Shown here one piece after another: positions 36,204 through 48,000 of a stretch of 64,000 nucleotides of DNA. The stretch's first letter is position 1; each line of letters begins with the position of its first letter. Made by a program: the position numbers and the translations under genes. Under the pieces are notes generated by a model. That model was given only the letters and a program-made list of their open reading frames with translations. It was not told where the DNA came from and ran no database searches. This DNA is from Haliclystus octoradiatus (lineage: Eukaryota; Cnidaria; Staurozoa; Stauromedusae; Haliclystidae): positions 22,691,338 through 22,755,337 of the forward strand of contig OU744450.1 of the NCBI GenBank assembly GCA_916610825.1, written 5' to 3'.

Positions 36204-39200
36204 TAAATGTTAAGTAGTAAATAGTTCATAAATTAATGAAAGTGTCATAATGTGTTATACAAAAATCTTCAAAACTATAGTCAATGTTGTTTATATTTCT
36301 GAGTATCAAATATTATTTCCTCCAAGTAGAAATCCTGACCACATAATAAGGCAAAATAGCACATACTTACACCGTTACAAAACATGCCTACTTCTTGACA
36401 ATGAGTGTGATAATTGTGGGTATCCTTAAGCTTATACACATTGTCCACTTTACACATGGATAGTCCATTCTTACATTAAAACGTATCGCCAATCATGAAT
36501 TTTATTTCTCATAGAACATGGATACCATCAGTGAAGCCAATTAATCCATCTAGTGATGCAGCAAGCCCTGGGTGGTCGATATTGAACACACAAACCAAAA
36601 GAGTAGATACTGGGATCCATTTCCTTGCTTTCTCAGATCTGAAATAACTATCTCGTATCTGACCCTCCATACAATGAGACACTGCTGCATTGCATTTGTT
36701 TTTTGTGCTTCTGTTTTAAAAAGGCTAATGATGAGTTCGTGACGCACTTCTTTTCTTCTTTTTGAGATGTAGCACGTTTGTATAAGGTGATGGAAAATAT
36801 TTTACATATAATTATACGTACACAATATAAGCCACAATAGCACAATTCTTGCACACGGCATGCATTTCTAGACCTTTCCTTTCGTTCTTGTAACCATATT
36901 ATCGAATTCTATTATCCTGTGGTCTGTTCCTCAACCATCACTGCATCCCCCATTGACAATCCGACCGTTTCTTGATTTAGGCGTCATTTATAACTATACT
37001 CGATTTAAGTTCAGAAAAATGATAACATTCTTCTAGTGATTTTCGAAAGTAGTGGAATCAAATTTAGAAAATAACAATAAAGAGATGGGAATACATTTCT
37101 ATATAGGTTTAATTTTACATACCTGCCGCAGTACTTGTTCATCACCAGCTTGAGGAATATTAATTGCTGTGGAAGTTCTAGAATTTCAGGACACTTAACA
37201 TATTAACATCTCCCTATTCAGCCTTCACTGTGTCTGACGTGAGTGGATTCAACAAGGTTTATTCCAGTGTATCGTCACAGGCCATATTACGCAGATAAAT
37301 CAGAATCGTTTCATAAAGCTTGATACAAATGTGATGAGACATATTATTTCTTAGAAATCCCATCTACTTTAGAAAATAAGATGACTATCAAACCTATTGG
37401 ATTTCTTTTCTTTGACTAATGCCAAGTCATTGCTCTGGATGTAAAAGTGATATTTTCCGGTAAATCCTTGCATTAGAACGTTGGAGATGTTCTAGTATAT
37501 AAAGCAAGGTTAACATGTGTGAACAGATTTTCTAATAATTTGAAAATAGGTTGCAAGATCATATCCTAGCGAGAAGAAGTTGCTACAGAAAGATTTTAAG
37601 ATAAACAAGACAGAATAAAGTCCTACCTCAAGGATGATTAACAGAGTAAGATGTAACGTAAGAACAGAATTGATACTTCAATAACGACATATTGAATGTA
37701 AGGTATTGAGGATAATTAACAAGAAATACTATATCTAAAATGTTTGGATTGAAAATATAGGACAAGCAATGTTGCATTCATAGCGGTTGAGTTCGAAAGT
37801 AATATATGTAATAACTCGCAATAAATGTTACGATAAATACCTTAATAAGTTATTGCATGACTCAAGCAGTAAAGAGAAATTTTCAAATCTCTATCTACAT
37901 AGATATTATAGAAAAGTACCGTTAAAAAATCCTTAATATCCGTCTCTCTTTGCATCTACACGCCCCTTACTCTCCTGCGAAAATGAACAAGGTTGAAGAT
38001 AATGATAATGACCTCATTGACTGCTTAAATTGTATAGGTTGGTCTCGGGAGACCATCAAATTAATATATCTGTTGTATGCATTTATTTATATTCCCGTTT
38101 GTGTACTGCATTTATATAGGGTTGCCCTGCAGACCTTTGTTGGCATAGTGATTGTTTGTGCTGGAGCATCACCATAACATAGACAGTAATTAAACAATAG
38201 TTAAAGTTTATGGCCTTCAAAACGGTACGTTTCAACTCCCTTTAGGCCTTTATGTATAGTTTTGGGTCAACGCAGTAAACGGCTGAAGTGGACGCTGCGA
38301 CTAAAACTCCCAAGATTTGTATCAATTTTCCTGAATCCGAAATAATTGAGGTAACCTTTTTGAACCTTTATAATTAAGCAAAATGTCTGCACTCTAACAT
38401 ACCTCAATTAGAATCGAATACAATGCTACGCTACGTCATAGGATAGCTTAAACCGTAGCCGTGATTTTACTGTCTCTTGTAGGCCTTATAGCAGCTTTCA
38501 AAGCAAGCAATTTAATTTAATCAAATTTTATAACTTTAATAGTTAAATGACCTCATTGATAATTAAGGTAGTACTACATTACATAGTACATTACAATAAG
38601 TAATAGGTACTGTGATAACGTTTGGGTTGCGCCATGGGACCATTTTCAAGTTGCCCGAATTCAAAACAAATGATGATGTGATATCGCATGTTAAACACTA
38701 GAATTCTTGGTCTCATGATCTTTGACAGTGATAAGAGTTTCAAAAAGAGTGTCAATCAGACTATTAAAACAGGGTTTAAACAGCAACATTTATATTGTCT
38801 GCCATTGCAAAGCAAAGTAAATACGTTGGTTTTCAGCGCAATCCAAAGCGATTAGGAAGAACTTAGGTCTGTAGTGCCTCGTTATCATTATTTTAGCCTC
38901 ATTATTATTGTAGCCTCGTATGTCAAATATATATATAAGTAATTCTTATTGTAATTATTAACTAGTCTGATTTGGAGTGTTGTAGTATGAAGACTACATT
39001 AATTATATATCTTACTGTTGATTACATTAGTCGTTGTCTCTGTGTTATACGCTAGAGTATTAAGCAAGCTCTACAGGTCCTAGCTAGTCTCATTCCATCT
39101 GGGCCTCCGTTTCCGTACGGCGCTCCTGTGAGGTCCTAATAAAACTGAAGATTAAAAATTGTGCCAGCAGAAACCAAAACAATGGTGTGCCCAATCACAG

Positions 39201-39435
39201 CGCACCTTGGTATCACGTCAGTTCCGGCCAGGTGTTGGTTGGTCAGCCCATCGAAGAACAATACGACGCCGTGAAACAAGTAAGAGCAAGACAGGAAACT
39301 ACATAAACTATAATCCATAAACTACATACTTTAAGTAACCCTTAAAATATTCAACTCAGTCCTCCTGCCCTTGTACCCCTTCGGCCCCAAAACATTATTA
39401 TTTAATTTAATCTAATATTGAATATTGTTACAGCT
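36204..39435. other. Intergenic, nothing recognised
   Basis: AT-rich; open frames are short and show no family motifs, membrane proteins or splice-bounded exons that I can support. Confidence 0.4.
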
Positions 39436-40200
39436 CTAAACTTTATTGTCAGCATGTTTATATTTGCTTGGTTGTTTGTGCTTATCGATCATTTCTGGCG
39501 GAATATTTACTCTATAAAGTGTTGGCCTAATTCTATATTCATTGTTAGAATAGATTCCAACTCGTGTATATATATCTGGCTTATAAACTAATAGATCTTT
39601 GATACCAATCTTTTGAAGCTGATCACTTATAGAATAAATATCTCTTTTGTTTGTGAAATCTTCGGTTGAGTAAAATGAGATTTTCGTCGTGTCACCGTAT
39701 AATGATGAAGCGTCATATGCCGGTGTGCTGATTTCGCAAACATGTCGCAGCTTTCCCTCCATAAAGCATGTAGCTATCATTTGCCAAATTTTATCTATCT
39801 TCATCCTAGTGATATGTAATATCCATTTACCACCTAAAATCTTATATTTTTTGGCCAACATTTCAATGTTTTTTTTTGTTATTGATTGAGGTTTCTTCTT
39901 CATTTGGTCAAACTCTTCAGCTAGCTTTACAAGCACTTCTTCATCGGGCTCCTCGTAATGCTCTCCCTTGTTGCGAATTACCAAACATCGAATTCCATCA
40001 GCAAATAGACATTTGCTTGGAATAGCTCCTTGCCAATCCATAAACTTAGTTTTGTTGTCATACATCAGTGGCTCTCCTTCATATAATCGTTTCACCCTAT
40101 AATTTACTCTATCTTCACAGCTAACACGCTCTGCTTTCGGAGTAGTATCATCCTTGATTGATATCGCTAAGTTGTCAATGTCTTTTGTGAGTTTCTCCAT
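39436..40200 (-). CDS. UPF0696/C11orf68-like protein (DUF1917)
   Basis: A complete intronless frame of 254 codons from the ATG at 40200. The middle has GKWILHITRMKIDKIWQMI (about residues 123-141) followed by EGKL, resembling the G-K-W-x...W...G-K-L core of the UPF0696/DUF1917 family, which includes human C11orf68 (BLES03) with an eIF4E-like fold. The N-terminus is charged and probably disordered; no signal peptide or membrane segment. Length fits the family. The conserved trio of Trp residues suggests the ligand-binding pocket is intact, but no biochemical role is established. Because it lacks introns, a retrocopy is possible, though the frame is intact. Confidence 0.6.
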   Translation of the reverse strand: MEKLTKDIDNLAISIKDDTTPKAERVSCEDRVNYRVKRLYEGEPLMYDNKTKFMDWQGAIPSKCLFADGIRCLVIRNKGEHYEEPDEEVLVKLAEEFDQMKKKPQSITKKNIEMLAKKYKILGGKWILHITRMKIDKIWQMIATCFMEGKLRHVCEISTPAYDASSLYGDTTKISFYSTEDFTNKRDIYSISDQLQKIGIKDLLVYKPDIYTRVGIYSNNEYRIRPTLYRVNIPPEMIDKHKQPSKYKHADNKV

Positions 40201-41800
40201 TTGAGATGTCTCAATATATCTTCACAACAGTGCTGGAAAAAACTGAAAGAATAGATGTGTTGTGAACTTATAACCTTGTACTGATCATTTCGTTGACAAA
40301 ACTGAAAGAATAAATTTCCTACCAAGGTTATTCCCCTACGAACGCAATTTCTTAGAATATCAAACACTTTGAAATTTTGGCTTTGACTTGCAGGTGACCG
40401 TTGACGTCAGAAAGAACAGCTGCAGACAACATTGTTGTTGGCGACATAAGTAGAACATTTTTAAACAGCCTCGCTTTCAGAATGACGTCATTGCGGAAAA
40501 ATGAGAAATTTCAACTCGCGTCAGCTCTATTTAAAGACCATAAAATGACCAGCAGCCTTTGCATATTTTTGTCTTTGAAATCTGGACCCAGATTTCAATC
40601 ACTCGTTTTCATGATACACGGCCCGCCTTTGTGTCTCCTTTGCACACACGCGTGATTTTGCAAAAACATTTCGTAAAACGAACATTGAAGCATTCTGCTA
40701 AGTTGTTTATCAACGAACTGGTTCGGAATTTTTGGAAAGTTGTAAGAGCAATAGAGGTGGACGTCGTAAGGGCTTTCGACGCTTGAATAAATGTGTACCA
40801 CGAAAATCAATTCACTTGCTACTAGCGTCATATACGAATTGAGGAAGGAAGACAGAGTTGAAACTTTGAAAGCTACAACTGAACTCCACTGATTCAGAAT
40901 TTCATGTTGGTGCTTACTTGATACAAGAATATTAGGGATTGAAAGACCGGGAAGAGATTTATTAGCATTCAAAATCGAAATTTAACGCCGAAACAAAATG
41001 AAATTAATTATAACACCAGGTGAATTCGATTTTTAATACGGATACTTTGATCATTCACTCCAAATTATGTTTGTAAACACGTAGGCTTCGTCTTAAAATA
41101 GTTAGTTACACACCTCATGTATGTTTTATATTGCATTGTTTAGCAGTATTTATGCACGTAAATTGTAAAATTTAGAATCATATGAATTTATTTAGTGTTG
41201 ATTTGAAAGTACATTTTATCCAAGTTGTTTTAATTTGCGTCAAACTTCTCAGACAGATAATCGGACTGTGACTCCCATTCTGCTATTTATTTTTGAGCCG
41301 TATGCATTTGTTGGCTATCTATAGCCATAGACTTTGCGTTTCGACAAGTGAGAATTGAGATTTATCCAAAACTGAAATTGATAAACCAGACTATTTTCTC
41401 GAGCTTTCTGTCGTGTCTTTCCGTAGCAACAGCCACGAGGACAATCATCTGACGTGAGCGCTGACGTCACTTTCCAGAGGATTAGCCTCGTTTCTTGTAA
41501 TCAAGACAACAAAACAAAGCAAAGGCTGCTGGTCATTCGAAACTCTTTAATATCCAGTTTACTTTTTCGATAGTACGAGCGCGGCTACGTTTCCACGTAA
41601 TATTGCTTTTGCGTCTATCGTCAACTTAATCGCATGGCGTTTGTCTCATAGTTTAGTATTAAGTACAATATTCAAGGTCAGAAACACAGAGTAGCGTGCT
41701 GCAACATATAAGCTTTCACGATTGCCTTTACTTCATTGCTCCTCAAAATTATAAGGGGAATATGTAGGATAACATATGTTGCAAGGCATGCGCAATTATG
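40201..41800. other. Intergenic, nothing firmly recognised
   Basis: Overlapping frames on both strands at 40400-40970 are probably shadows in a more GC-rich stretch. No motif or splice support. TGACGTCA-type sites occur at 40403 and 41460, but with no gene start to tie them to. Confidence 0.35.
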
Positions 41801-41802
41801 TA

Positions 41803-42222
41803 TGCATCCAGAGCGATGAAGTAAGCTGTTATTTTGATATGTTTTTATGAAGCTGATACAAGTTGAATTGAGGCTGACACGAGTTGATAGTATAGAAATA
41901 TAGAAAAGAATGGACGTAGTTTGTTGTTTATGCTTACGACATACCAAGAAAACCCATCAAAGTATTAAAGCATCATTTTATATCAGTTTGGATCTTTTAA
42001 GCCCTATAAGAATGTATCCAGAGCGATGAAGTTGGCTGTTATTTTGATATGTTTTCATGAAGCTGATACAAGTTGAATTGAGGCTGACACGAGTTGATAG
42101 TATAGAAATATAAAAAAGGATAGACTCAGTTTGTTGTTTATGCTTACGATACATGAAGAAAACCCATCAAAGTCTTACAACACCATTTTTATATCAGTTT
42201 GGATCATTTAAGCCCTATCAGA
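41803..42222. repeat. 210-bp tandem duplication
   Basis: Two copies with period 210 (GAGCGATGAAGT at 41811 and 42021). They share GAAGCTGATACAAGTTGAAT and later AAAACCCATCAAAGT with scattered substitutions. No coding content. Confidence 0.9.
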
Positions 42223-42635
42223 AAGCAAAATTTCGAAACTCTCTATAGTACGTTATTATTTAGTTGTCGTTTTGAATAAACATGCCGAAGAATTGCAGAA
42301 CGAAAATCCCCCAAAATAATTCGCGACTAAAGTTTAGATGATGTTCCTTTACTGTTCAGTAAGAATAATAACAGTAATAATATCTTAATATTACATATAA
42401 CGTTTAAAATTATGAAAAAATTGAATTGTTTCTCCGATTCCCAATCAAAGTCGTAACTTTTAATCAAACATCCCACGCATATAGATCTGTTTTTTTTGGC
42501 GGGAAATATGACTCAAATAATCACGTGTCGTCAGATCAAAGAGATCATTCCTTTTGTTTTTCGCTTTAACATGGATCATGGATCTTGATTAATAATTTGA
42601 AATGGATCAATCCAGTAACCTAGCATTAGTTGAAA

Positions 42636-42896
42636 ATGGAAGAAGCTGAAGCCAGTATTCCGGAACTGAAACGTAATCCTATCGTAATAGAATCTGGTCA
42701 AATAGAACAAACCAGTATTATACTTCAAGCAGCATGGGAATCTCTGTTTTCAAGACAAGATACCAAGTCAAGCGGGACAGCGAAAGACCTAGATGCAGCT
42801 GAAAAACTTATCAGGCATTTCGGCTTGGCAACAACAACAACTTTTGTAGTGTGGAATACTGCTAGAAGGGTTGTGGAAAACAGGTATGACAATTAA
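42636..42896 (+). CDS. Possible small gene or first exon, unknown
   Basis: ATG at 42636 opens 86 codons, acidic then helical, including SIILQAAWESLFSR and DLDAAEKLIRHFGLA. It either stops at 42896 or splices at GTATGA (42884) after VVENR. I do not recognise a family. The composition is more protein-like than the surrounding frames, but no partner exon was found. Confidence 0.35.
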   Translation: MEEAEASIPELKRNPIVIESGQIEQTSIILQAAWESLFSRQDTKSSGTAKDLDAAEKLIRHFGLATTTTFVVWNTARRVVENRYDN

Positions 42897-44583
42897 ACAA
42901 CTGTAAAAATGCAAACAACAAAACTACTTTGGGAATGTCTTGTTACTTGCGAGAAATCATCTCAATTAAGGAATTTCTTACATATCAGAACTATCTGATG
43001 TGAAAATTCATATTATGTAGAACAATGACGTACCGTACATAGCTTTGAATCGGAAGGTGTATGTCTGCCAGCATGGGAATTCACAGCCCAAACCAAAAGT
43101 TTGCTAAGTAAGTAAGCAGTCAGTCATATACAGATCCATCTCTGCAGCACACAAATTAAATATGAAATACAGTAAAAAGAAGACTACTTGCAAGGTATGA
43201 ATCTCAAAAAGTTTTTGTACTTTCCCAATTTTGGCCACCTCTGTACAGCAGCCACCTGCTGACATGACAATGTTGTAGCAATGTACAATGCGACTTGATG
43301 TACTCATTGAATTATCCTTTGAAAGAGTGTGGTCTAAACAGGAAATGTCAAGGACCCTTCATAAGATTTATTCTAATAACATACATGTAAGGGTAATTCC
43401 TGCTCCCACGAAATCCATAAACAGCTAGTTAATCGATATATCAGTGGCCGCTCGTGACTTATTAAGTTGGTGGGCATAAAGATAATTGGAACGGACTATG
43501 GGTGCCGAAGGCCCGTAAAAGTTTTGGGACCTTATATTGCAAATTGGCTCTCCGTGGTGTATTTCCGACTAGTTTTTCTACAAAATTCTGAAGATTTTAT
43601 TATAGTCACTAGAATATTCTAGTTAATATTCTTATTCTAGTGACTATGATTTTATCAACTCCAAATGTATTGATGTTCACATTATCCAAAAATAAAATTA
43701 AGAAAATGTTCAAATTTTTTGCAAATTAATTTAATTCTCCATATATATGCTTCAATTGAATTTTAGCAATTTAATAACATTTACTTAAATATAATTCAAT
43801 CCAAACGCAATATTACGATTTGCGTGACTACATTATAAAATTTATAATATAAATTCAATGAAGTATTTAGTAAATCAATAGTTTGCTTATTCATGTTACA
43901 AAGAGCAGAGACATTTGAGCTCAAGTTCAATTTTGCTTCTTAAAAAGTCATTAACAGACACATAACTGCCTCTGACTTTGCTGAAATACTCTCGGAAACT
44001 ACGTAAAAGACGTGTCTGAATTGGCGTGTTCTTTATCGGTATAACTTTGACGTTTGTGCAACATTTCCGGAGTTCAATACTTCGTTAGTTTTGATGAATT
44101 GGTTCCGATTATGTGCATCGTGAAGCTAAGCGGCTCATTATACCTTACCATTCCAATACCAACAACTTGATATTCGGGATAGCTCACAGATTATAATCTG
44201 TGGGATAGTGGGATCAAGTAAACAGTCAATCCTCAGAAACATTATAGTCACCTCAGTTGTTACAGATGTATAAGGCGGACAACAGCAGAGCCAAGGAGAG
44301 AAAATCGATCAATAATTAGCGACGAATCGCTACGAAGTGTAGAAAAAGCTAATTGAACGCAGTATTTTCTCAACATCGACTTGGACCTCGTACCCAGATG
44401 TTATACATCTGCATTACTACAAGTGATAGCAATGTGACAATTTTGTTTTACACTTTTGTAATGATTGACTCATCTTCAATAACATAACTTTGCAAAATAA
44501 TAAATTAAAATTCAGCATAAAAATGGAAAAGAATTTTCCAGGAAATTTTATCAAACTTGTTAATGATGGAAGGGTATTCAACT

Positions 44584-44589
44584 TTTATT
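44584..44589 (-). promoter_or_regulatory. Candidate polyadenylation signal
   Basis: AATAAA on the minus strand about 265 bases after the stop of the fibrinogen-like/PA14 gene. Confidence 0.35.
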
Positions 44590-44851
44590 ATTCATTGAAT
44601 AACGACATCTAAAAACCAACACGTAAACAGAGTCCTGCCTTAGTGCTGTTAGACTATTAGGTGTATTATGGAGTTCAAAAAAGCCAAACATTATAGTCAG
44701 AAATTGATATATTCGTCGAATGTAGATTATTAATAAAATAGCACAAATAAAAGTTAAAAGAACAAAACAATGTAACAAATTTCAAATATACACGCTACAC
44801 ATAAATTATGATGGATAACGATAAATAAATTATGTTATAAATCAACATAAA

Positions 44852-45023
44852 TTATACACTGTCAGTAAGATAATGTTGAGTGATTGGTTTCAATTGATTT
44901 CCATCTGGTAAAGTAACAGCAACACTCAAATGATCTCCTCCGTATTGATCAACCATTGATGCTTCAATATAGTACAGTTGACCAACAATAAGACTTACTG
45001 GAAGAGATGATTGTGCTGGATAT
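44852..45023 (-). CDS. PA14 domain, last exon and stop
   Basis: Encodes SLIVGQLYYIEASMVDQYGG then DHLSVAVTLPDG and PITQHYL, a clear PA14 C-terminal half (G-Q-x-Y-Y-I-E-A, G-G-D-H-L-x-V-A, P-D-G). Stop TAA at 44854-44852. No membrane anchor follows, so the protein ends in PA14. Confidence 0.95.
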
Positions 45024-48000
45024 CTATAAACACAGATAAGCTGAAGTTCAAGATTGCGAGATTCACCAGAAATGGATCTACTATAAAGGCTGTGAGTTTT
45101 GAGAAAAAATTTTAATGTAGCGAAACAGAATAAAATTGCAAATGCGATTAATATTCAGAAATAATATTTCAATAGCTCTTATTGAAAACAGGCTGTATTG
45201 ACCACTAGATACAGGTGGCCGATGAAAAAGGGAAACACCTTCTACAATCTATATCCCAAACGGATATCCAAACCAATATCGGCATCAAAATTGGCCACGT
45301 TTTGGGGCCAATTGTTTGTTATTGAACCCTTTATTCGAATTATTCGAAATGTCTGCTTTCCTGTTAACTCAGCCATATATGCAACATGTATTAGTCCTTT
45401 GAAAAAAAGTTATGTATAACTTAAAGGTTTCTGAATAAATGATAAGAGACAAGATACTGCGTTCTGCTGTATATGCAATAGTATTATCGAAATATTCAAA
45501 AAAACAACATCGTCTGATTAAACACAACTTTAAGTAAATTTTAAGTAATTGGAAAATTTAAATATTTGACATGCCTTTACTGACAATTTGAAATCAAAAC
45601 CAATTAAAAATAAATTATCCTGCAGATGATGCCGATAGGGAGGGATAAGGGAGCTTTATACCAGAGATTTGAGCAACTTAAAATGCCTGCAAGTATTTCT
45701 TACTGCAATTTGAATGTGAATTTGAGGTTGATTGACGATAAAATACTTTCGGCTAACGTTATAGAGACTAGCAATTTGATCATCTGTTTCACGCGTTTCC
45801 CGTCCGTTGAACTCTTTATAGGATTGATCACACGCGAACAGCCCAGCCGTGTTTATCTATAACTTCGAAGAGAAAGGAAATATTTCTTCAACACCATACA
45901 TTACAAATATCACCAAGAGGCTGAAATTGCTCTCATTGCAGCCATGGAAGTCTAACGAAACGACAACAGTAAAATTAATTTCTACTTACGTATCATACGT
46001 ATACATATCAGAGTACGCCGTCTGTTGAACAATTACTTTTTTGAGTAAATGATCATGATTTGTACTTAAAGATAATTCACATACATCATGACATGCTGTA
46101 TGGAAAATGTACGATCCAGTTTGTGGAGCAACAAATAAGCTAGACATGGTCATTCCATACGAATCACCGACTGAAGATGGTGTCGCCATGTTATCAAGTG
46201 TGCCTTCTGATGTTGGAGTGTTAGCTATGAAATTTGGATTCGCGTACAATGCTGCCATGGTAACTGGAGAACCAACAGTAAGTCCCATGTAATATTTGGC
46301 AGTGACTTTACCAGAGGCTATATGATATATATAGTAATAAATATAAATAAATACATAATCTAATTCAATGCGTGAAAAGGAGGAGGGATTAGATCAGCTT
46401 TTTCGACAGGGTGATCGGTACATAATAGATCTCATCAAATGGGGGTAAAAATCCCCAGAAGGTATTAATTCGACTTGACTTTATCGGAATATCCGATCTG
46501 AAAATCCAATGAGGATTGATACAGATGGAAATGCATTCCAGAGACAAGGTGAAAATCAATTGCTATGACTATCATCAAAGGACATTTGAGTAAGTAGAAA
46601 CAATCATATTTCAATTCATTAATTCAAGATTCGAACGACCTTCCGCAATATAAACAAACTTGATTATGAAATTTGTTTTATTTTAGAAAAGGGTTACCAC
46701 ACACTTTCCAAGCATTTACATTAATATCTACTACACTCGGAAAGTATTAAAAGCACCCACCTCCGCATCGAGCTTTCAACACTTCACACATGTCTCCTAA
46801 CATTCCTCGTGGAGTAAATATGAATAGGAGCACCGCAGGTGTGTGGTAACCTTTATTATAATACTCGAGAGATTTTCGAATGCTGTTCTATTGATTTGAT
46901 TGACTAACTCTCGTGTTTGGATCACGCAAACCAAACAACTTGGACATCATGAATTTCAACACCCAATATTTCAATAACAAAATTCAAATAAAATTTGAAT
47001 TATGTTGGCATCGTTGATGATATATATCAGAATATTACAATCCAAGGCATTCTCGTTCTTTGTGTCATTTTGATTGGTTATAGTGGCTATTCCGAAACAA
47101 ACAAAGAACGTCCTAGAAAACTGGCAAACGTTTGCAAAGTTGCAGAAATGAAAAACGAGATTGATCAAAATCGTTGCGTTAGAAAGAATCGAAAGTGGTT
47201 CGGAAGTATAACTCTGGATCTGTGATTCGAAGAAAGGTAAAATATGCTTTGTAAATGCTTGCAACCTGTCAGATTACTGCTTTATACAAGTTTCAAACTA
47301 TTGATAGGCAAAATAGAACAGAAAAATCGCTGAAAGTGAATTTAACGCAAACAAAACACTCTGGTTTCCAACCATGCGGTATAATTCCAAGAAAACTACT
47401 TCCTATCACGTGACATTTTGACCAGTTTTTAGAGGACTTTTGAACCAATCAGTGAAAATCATTTGTTGCCTCGACAACAAAATAAACAAATTACTTTTGT
47501 TGTTTCAATTACAATCAAGAACGTTTCAGAGTTAAAAGTTCAAAATTAGAAAAGGCGGAAAGATTTGGCAAATGGAGAGTGTTGGATTTTCCGACCACAA
47601 CAGAAGTCTAGAAACCTTGAAAGATGTATACATCAATGATAAATATACTTTCTAAATCTTTATTGTTGGATGGTCGTTGAAATTGAAATCAAACTAGTTT
47701 ATAATCAAAGCTAATTTTAAAAGCGCGCCCATGAATATTTATATTCTCTGTATATGCTATGGAGTCTGTTTTGAAATTGATCTGAAGTACCGAACGAATA
47801 TTTGACATTAAATTCCCACTACGAAATGTTAATATAGAATTTTGTTGCTGCTGTTGTTTTATTTATCATTTCTAAATCTTAATAAGCGAACACGAGGAAA
47901 ACCTATGGCCCGGGGGTAACTACCATTGCGCTTCGACGGGGTGGTTCAAATGGAACTTTGGCAGAATGACCATAAAAATTTTTCACATAATGACAAAGAT

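Noticed and set aside
40401-40972. Overlapping frames of 84-125 codons on both strands
   Set aside because: They are mutually antisense in a GC-richer patch, with no motif, splice or start support.
46107-46292. 61-codon plus-strand frame
   Set aside because: It is the shadow of the PA14 exon at 46317-45990.
46995-47225. 76-codon frame on the plus strand (hydrophobic start then basic)
   Set aside because: It lies in an intron of the PA14 gene, overlaps a similar-length frame on the other strand, and has no recognisable motif.
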